A DNA stretch of 7,972 nucleotides from Candidatus Bipolaricaulota bacterium (lineage in GTDB: Bacteria > Bipolaricaulota > Bipolaricaulia > M55B111), in NCBI GenBank assembly GCA_018334595.1, contig JAGXLQ010000058.1, positions 1 to 7,972 of the forward strand, given 5' to 3'. Under the pieces are notes generated by a model. The model was not told the DNA's origin. It worked only from the letters and a program-made list of their open reading frames with translations, and did not search any database. The position numbers and the translations under genes are program-made. Below, in pieces: positions 4,917 through 7,972 of the stretch (position 1 is its first letter; the number at the start of each line of letters is the position of its first letter).

Positions 4917-6344
4917 CTAACATTTCTTTCGCCAGTTAGTCTCGCCTTCTGTGTCCTTGATCTCGACCCCCAGACCCCTAAGCTGATTCCTTATCTCGTC
5001 GGCGAGATCCCATTCTTCCTTTTCTCTGAGGTCATTTCTCAGACCTAAAATCAACTCCATAAGCTCTTCTTCCAGGCCACCGATGGACCTGTTTCGTTCT
5101 TCCTGGAAGAGTCCCAGCGGTTTACCAAGAGTTCTTATGACGTTCGCTGCTTTTGCGGCCAGGAAGAGGTCCTCATTCCCTCCCTCGTCGAGAAACTTGT
5201 TTGTCTCCTTGACAGTTTCGAATATAACCCCCAGCCCTCCTGGAGTGTTGAAGTCCTTGTCCATTTCCTCTTCGTATTCTTCCCTCAGGTCATCTATCCT
5301 GGAAGAGAACTCCTTGCCCCCGGTTGTCTCCGGTTCTTTATCCGCTTCGTACTCGAGGCCAGCTTTCTCTACCCTGTCGAGCAATTCGTAGACCCGATCG
5401 ACCGCACTGGCGGCGTCCTGAAGATTTTTTTCGCTGAAGTTAAGCGGTTTGCGGTAGTGCGTTGCGAAGTAGAAGTAACGTATCGTTTCCTTGTCATATC
5501 TCTTCAAAACGTCTCTGGCGTATTCGAAGTTCCCCAGGGACTTCGACATCTTCTCACCTTTAACTTTGAGAAGGCCGTTATGTAGCCAATATTTGGCAAA
5601 CTGTTTCCCCGTCCTGGATTCCGCCTGAGCTATCTCGTTTTCGTGATGGGGGAAGATGAGGTCTTCCCCACCGGCGTGAATGTCGATTGTGTCTCCCAGT
5701 GTCTTCTGAGCCATGACAGAACACTCAATATGCCACCCAGGCCTTCCTCGCCCCCAGGGGCTATCCCAACTAGGTTCCCCCTCGGAGGAACTCTTCCAGA
5801 GGGCGAAGTCGAGGGGGTCCTCCTTCCTTACGTCGACTTCGACCCTTGCTCCGCTCTTCAGGTCGTCGATGGTCCTGCCCGATAGCTTTCCGTAATCTTC
5901 GAACTCCCTGACCCTGTAGAAGACTTCACCCGCCATCTCATAGGCATAACCCTTTTCGATCAATGCTTCCACGTACTCGACTATCTCCTCAACGTATTCT
6001 GTAACTCGTGGTTGGTTGTCGGCAGGCCTCACCCCCAGGGCTTTTAGGTCCTCGAAGTAAGCATCTGCATACTTTTTGGCCAGCTCTCCCGGCTCTACGC
6101 CTTCTTTCTTGGCGCGGTTAATGATCTTGTCGTCCAGGTCCGTAACGTTTTGGGTAAACTCTACCTCAAACCCTTTGAACTGTAGATACCGCCTCAGTCC
6201 ATCGAAGACTATGAAGGGACGTGCGTTACCAATATGAAAGAAGTTGTAGACCGTCGGTCCACAGGAGTAAAAGCGGACCTTTCCTTCCTCAAGTGGTTGA
6301 AACTCCTCCAGTTCTCCGGTCAGTGAATTTCGTAATTTCAGCAC
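4917..6344 (-). CDS. cysS: cysteine--tRNA ligase
   Basis: CysRS charges tRNA-Cys with cysteine in the cytoplasm; it is a class I synthetase. All hallmarks are present in 475 residues, close to the usual 460-490. HIGN (37-40) and KMSKS (265-269) are the ATP-binding signatures. C28 in SCGPTVYN, C208 in WHIECS and the His/Glu of FPHHENE (H233, E237) are the zinc ligands that select cysteine. PGWHIECSV and GGEDLIFPHHENE are family blocks. The C-terminal third is a helical, acidic DALR-type anticodon-binding region. The start is GTG at 6344, chosen because AAGGCGGTG (6350-6358) sits 5 bases upstream and the protein begins where the family does. No T-box leader is visible upstream, although cysS genes in Bacillota often have one. 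Confidence 0.98.
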   Translation of the reverse strand: MLKLRNSLTGELEEFQPLEEGKVRFYSCGPTVYNFFHIGNARPFIVFDGLRRYLQFKGFEVEFTQNVTDLDDKIINRAKKEGVEPGELAKKYADAYFEDLKALGVRPADNQPRVTEYVEEIVEYVEALIEKGYAYEMAGEVFYRVREFEDYGKLSGRTIDDLKSGARVEVDVRKEDPLDFALWKSSSEGEPSWDSPWGRGRPGWHIECSVMAQKTLGDTIDIHAGGEDLIFPHHENEIAQAESRTGKQFAKYWLHNGLLKVKGEKMSKSLGNFEYARDVLKRYDKETIRYFYFATHYRKPLNFSEKNLQDAASAVDRVYELLDRVEKAGLEYEADKEPETTGGKEFSSRIDDLREEYEEEMDKDFNTPGGLGVIFETVKETNKFLDEGGNEDLFLAAKAANVIRTLGKPLGLFQEERNRSIGGLEEELMELILGLRNDLREKEEWDLADEIRNQLRGLGVEIKDTEGETNWRKKC

Positions 6345-6349
6345 CCTGA

Positions 6350-6358
6350 CACCGCCTT
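6350..6358 (-). promoter_or_regulatory. ribosome binding site of cysS
   Basis: AAGGCGGTG on the minus strand, one mismatch from AAGGAGGTG, 5 bases before GTG at 6344. It fixes the GTG start. Confidence 0.75.
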
Positions 6359-6414
6359 GTGTGTTCAGATATTTAAATTATTGCGTTAGATACGGAAAAT
6401 CGTAGAACCGATAT

Positions 6415-6432
6415 CCTCTGTATTGGCAGAGG
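6415..6432. repeat. perfect 6-pair inverted repeat upstream of cysS
   Basis: CCTCTG-TATTGG-CAGAGG, about 70 bases upstream of the cysS start. It could be an operator or a hairpin in the cysS leader. Neither strand has a T-run on its 3' side. Confidence 0.45.
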
Positions 6433-6580
6433 AAAACGAAATACCATACTATAGGTTAAACCCCAGCAAGTAAAAACTTTGGGAAATTCTTAGAAAGTAT
6501 AACGAAAGCTGGGTAAGTTTTACACGTTGACTTGTCCCAGGCCTCTTTGCTGAGGTGCAGTTGACGGGTAAAATCTAATT

Positions 6581-6592
6581 GTCGGGTCCGAC
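6581..6592. promoter_or_regulatory. operator-like palindrome GTCGGGTCCGAC
   Basis: Two perfect 5-base arms separated by GT, with CTAATT directly before and again just after, about 100 bases upstream of pgsA. The architecture is typical of a dimeric repressor site, but no second copy is seen in the window. Confidence 0.35.
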
Positions 6593-6647
6593 TAATTTAA
6601 CACCTGGCTCTCCCGTCTTAATTTGGATCGGGTGAATTATGATTTGT

Positions 6648-6676
6648 TTAACTATTACGGGCCATTTACGTATATA
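6648..6676 (+). promoter_or_regulatory. candidate promoter of pgsA
   Basis: TTAACT at 6648-6653 and TATATA at 6671-6676, separated by 17 bases, each match four of six consensus positions. The start codon follows 18 bases later, so the leader would be very short. Confidence 0.35.
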
Positions 6677-6689
6677 GAGTAGTGATCTT

Positions 6690-6693
6690 GGAG
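6690..6693 (+). promoter_or_regulatory. ribosome binding site that questions the pgsA start
   Basis: GGAG ends one base before the ATG at 6695, too close to serve it. It lies 10 bases before a GTG at 6704, a workable distance. Confidence 0.45.
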
Positions 6694-6694
6694 T

Positions 6695-7231
6695 ATGGAC
6701 AAAGTGCCTAATAGGATAACAGCGGTTAGAATACTTTCTATCCCCGTTTTGATGTATTTTTTGCTGTCAGGGATGGATCTAGCCGCACTAGCGTTGTTTC
6801 TTTTCTCGTCGGTGACCGACTTCCTCGACGGATATATCGCCCGGCGGGGAGGGCACGTAAGTGCCTTCGGTAAATATGCCGACCCCATTGCCGACAAGGT
6901 ACTCGTATCTACCGTTTTCATTACCTTCGTTCAATTGGATGAGCTTTCCGCTGTGATAGTCGTAATCGTCGTTGCCCGGGAATTCTTGGTCACCGGGCTG
7001 AGGTTGGTAGGGAGTGCCCGCGATCTGGTAATCTCGGCAAGTCCGCTGGGTAAGGCGAAGACCGTTACTCAGATAGTTTTGATCGCCTCGATACTTGTGG
7101 GCCGCCACTGGAATCTCGGGACGCTCGCAGGTTACCTGCCGGTGATCACCTATTTAATGGTTGCGGCGACTCTCCTGTCGGGGACCGACTACGCTTACAG
7201 GAATAAAAGGTTAATCGAGGATGTGTTTTGA
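6695..7231 (+). CDS. pgsA: CDP-diacylglycerol--glycerol-3-phosphate 3-phosphatidyltransferase
   Basis: The enzyme is an inner-membrane protein that joins CDP-diacylglycerol and glycerol 3-phosphate, the committed step to phosphatidylglycerol and cardiolipin. The CDP-alcohol phosphatidyltransferase signature D-G-x2-A-R-x8-G-x3-D-x3-D is complete: D45, G46, A49, R50, G59, D63 and D67, with D42 as the extra metal-ligand Asp. PNRITAVRILSIPVL at the N-terminus and the ADPIADKVLV context are those of PgsA rather than PssA, so the assignment is likely but rests on motif style. At 178 residues from ATG it is typical. The true start may be GTG at 6704, giving 175 residues beginning MPNRIT, because the only good ribosome site (6690-6693) suits that codon better. 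The gene stands alone on its strand, divergent from cysS and convergent with rsfS, 23 bases from its end. Confidence 0.93.
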   Translation: MDKVPNRITAVRILSIPVLMYFLLSGMDLAALALFLFSSVTDFLDGYIARRGGHVSAFGKYADPIADKVLVSTVFITFVQLDELSAVIVVIVVAREFLVTGLRLVGSARDLVISASPLGKAKTVTQIVLIASILVGRHWNLGTLAGYLPVITYLMVAATLLSGTDYAYRNKRLIEDVF

Positions 7232-7254
7232 ACAGGAAAGCGGGGAGGTCAAGT

Positions 7255-7611
7255 TTAGGCCTTTTGCAGGTTGTCGAGCGGTACCTCGTAGTCCGCCCAG
7301 AGGCCTTCAAGATCGTAAAAAAGACGGACGTCTTCGTCAAAGACGTGTACGAAATACTCTCCGTAGTCCAAAACTACCCACGACCCAGAGTCCAGACCTT
7401 CCCGACGGAGTAGGTCCCCGGAGAACTTCTCTTCCAAGTCCTCCGCTATTGCCCTCACGTGCTTTGGGTTAGTTCCGTTAGCCAGGACGAAAAAACTGGC
7501 CGCAATGCTGTGCTGACGCATGTCGAGGACGCTAACTTCCTCGCCCTTCTTCTCATCTATAATGTGAACTATCTCGAGTAGGGCCTTCTTGTCGGTGGTA
7601 TTAAGTGACAA
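7255..7611 (-). CDS. rsfS: ribosomal silencing factor RsfS (YbeB/iojap family)
   Basis: RsfS binds ribosomal protein uL14 and blocks subunit joining when nutrients are scarce. The 118-residue protein matches the family throughout. SFFVLANGTNPKHVRAIAEDLEEK (39-62) corresponds to the usual DYFVIasGnS.~QV.AIAd.iee block. REGLDSGSWVVLDYGEYFVHVF (70-91) and R96-L-F-Y-D-L-E-G-L-W105 are the most conserved parts. The start is TTG at 7611: the frame is closed by TAG at 7636-7638 and no other start codon precedes it. It overlaps the end of the LytR_C gene by 11 bases, with only weak ribosome sites (GGGA 10 bases upstream), so translational coupling is likely. Only 23 bases separate it from convergent pgsA, with no terminator seen. 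Confidence 0.96.
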   Translation of the reverse strand: MSLNTTDKKALLEIVHIIDEKKGEEVSVLDMRQHSIAASFFVLANGTNPKHVRAIAEDLEEKFSGDLLRREGLDSGSWVVLDYGEYFVHVFDEDVRLFYDLEGLWADYEVPLDNLQKA

Positions 7612-7972
7612 AGCTTGGTGATCCCTTTCCCAGTACTAATAAAAGGTTTGCCTCTGAAGGTATGTTGACGCCTGATTCTTCTATGGCGGTCAGGTTATCC
7701 TGAAATTCGGATTCGGAGACAATCGTTACCGAATATGGAAGTTTAGACTTCAGCATTTGCGCGGCCTTCTCCACGTCCTCAGTATCAGCAAGCGTCACGA
7801 TATAACTTGTTTCGTAGTCAAAACGGTTGGCGTTGTCGGTCCCTGTAACGGCAAAACCCTCGCTTCCCAGCTTGTCCGCGGTCATCCGGGCAAGGTAGTT
7901 GCTCCCCTCTCCGTTTAATATGTATGGGCTAACGTCGGAGTTTCCGAACAGGCCGAGGCCGTTAATTTCGGA
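7601..7972 (-). CDS. LytR_C-domain protein, N-terminus off the right edge
   Basis: The frame is open from the window edge to TAA at 7601-7603, giving 123 residues of a longer protein. SPYILNGEGSNYLARMTADK, then LGSEGFAVTGTDNANRFDYE, is the hallmark of the LytR_C domain (LNGTG..GLA..VAD.L...GF.V....NA..FDY). An ATG at 7885 lies inside this domain and is not the start. The family caps LytR-CpsA-Psr cell-wall ligases, or occurs as a separate envelope protein; without the N-terminus the two cannot be told apart. A LytR_C or LCP gene directly before rsfS is a common arrangement in Bacillota and relatives. The last codons overlap rsfS by 11 bases. Confidence 0.88.
   Translation of the reverse strand, partial: SEINGLGLFGNSDVSPYILNGEGSNYLARMTADKLGSEGFAVTGTDNANRFDYETSYIVTLADTEDVEKAAQMLKSKLPYSVTIVSESEFQDNLTAIEESGVNIPSEANLLLVLGKGSPSFVT

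Larger units (their letters stand above)
6345..6694. other. divergent intergenic region between cysS and pgsA
   Basis: These 350 bases hold no convincing gene or known RNA. The region must carry promoters for both divergent genes. 6350-6358 is the cysS ribosome site (AAGGCGGTG on the minus strand). CCTCTG-TATTGG-CAGAGG at 6415-6432 is a perfect 6-pair inverted repeat with no T-run, so an operator or leader hairpin is more likely than a terminator. GTCGG-GT-CCGAC at 6581-6592 is an operator-like palindrome flanked by direct CTAATT copies. The 12-codon frame at 6639-6677 shows no sign of selection. Confidence 0.5.

Noticed and set aside
5083..5895. Long open frames on the plus strand opposite cysS, and similar frames opposite the other genes
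   Set aside because: They are antisense shadows of well-conserved genes, without ribosome sites or recognisable domains.
6345..6480. T-box leader for cysS
   Set aside because: No GGTGG antiterminator core, no terminator and no specifier-like structure is visible; the leader is too short.
6639..6677. 12-codon leader peptide upstream of pgsA (MICLTITGHLRI)
   Set aside because: Only a weak ribosome site, no Cys or other codon run, and it overlaps the likely promoter.
1..7972. CRISPR arrays, tRNA or rRNA genes, insertion sequences, toxin-antitoxin or defence systems
   Set aside because: No regularly spaced repeats, no T-arm (GTTCGAATC) consensus with paired arms, no transposase motifs and no defence-type protein domains were found on either strand.

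Overview
The window looks like a bacterial chromosome segment with G+C near 50% by eye. Most genes have strong Shine-Dalgarno sites, and ATG, GTG and TTG starts are all used. Several proteins are markedly acidic (the TatA tail, the small HTH protein, CysS and the substrate-binding protein), which suggests a salt-adapted organism. A family-5 solute-binding protein with a Sec-type signal peptide and no lipobox, plus a LytR_C-domain gene next to rsfS, fit an anaerobic Halanaerobiales-like Bacillota or an Acetothermia/Bipolaricaulota-like halophile. That assignment is a guess from style, not from a marker gene.

Layout, left to right. (1) 1-1641, minus strand: a family-5 ABC transporter solute-binding protein whose C-terminus runs off the left edge. 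(2) 1654-2494: about 840 bases with no intact gene. They hold decayed remains of an extra tatA-tatC unit (a tatA relic at 2211-2336 and an internally deleted tatC at 1981-2106) and a diverged tandem duplication whose copies lie about 524-533 bases apart. (3) 2495-4349, minus strand: tatC2 - tatA - tatC1, two divergent TatC proteins flanking one TatA. (4) 4350-4581: a hairpin-rich intergenic stretch ending in a terminator-like hairpin 28 bases before the tatC2 start; it is a candidate leader or attenuator. (5) 4582-6344, minus strand: cysS followed by a small excisionase-type HTH gene. (6) 6345-6694: a divergent intergenic region with presumed promoters and two small inverted repeats. (7) 6695-7231, plus strand: a CDP-alcohol phosphatidyltransferase, probably pgsA. 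(8) 7255-7972, minus strand: the end of a LytR_C-domain gene overlapping rsfS, which converges on pgsA.

The genes fall into three themes: protein export (Tat translocase, and a Sec-exported binding protein for peptide or similar uptake), core translation (cysS, rsfS), and envelope or phospholipid synthesis (pgsA, LytR_C). The part most worth attention is the tat locus. It appears to have grown by tandem duplication of a tatA-tatC unit, one copy has since decayed, and one surviving TatC has altered residues at positions that normally contact Tat signal peptides.
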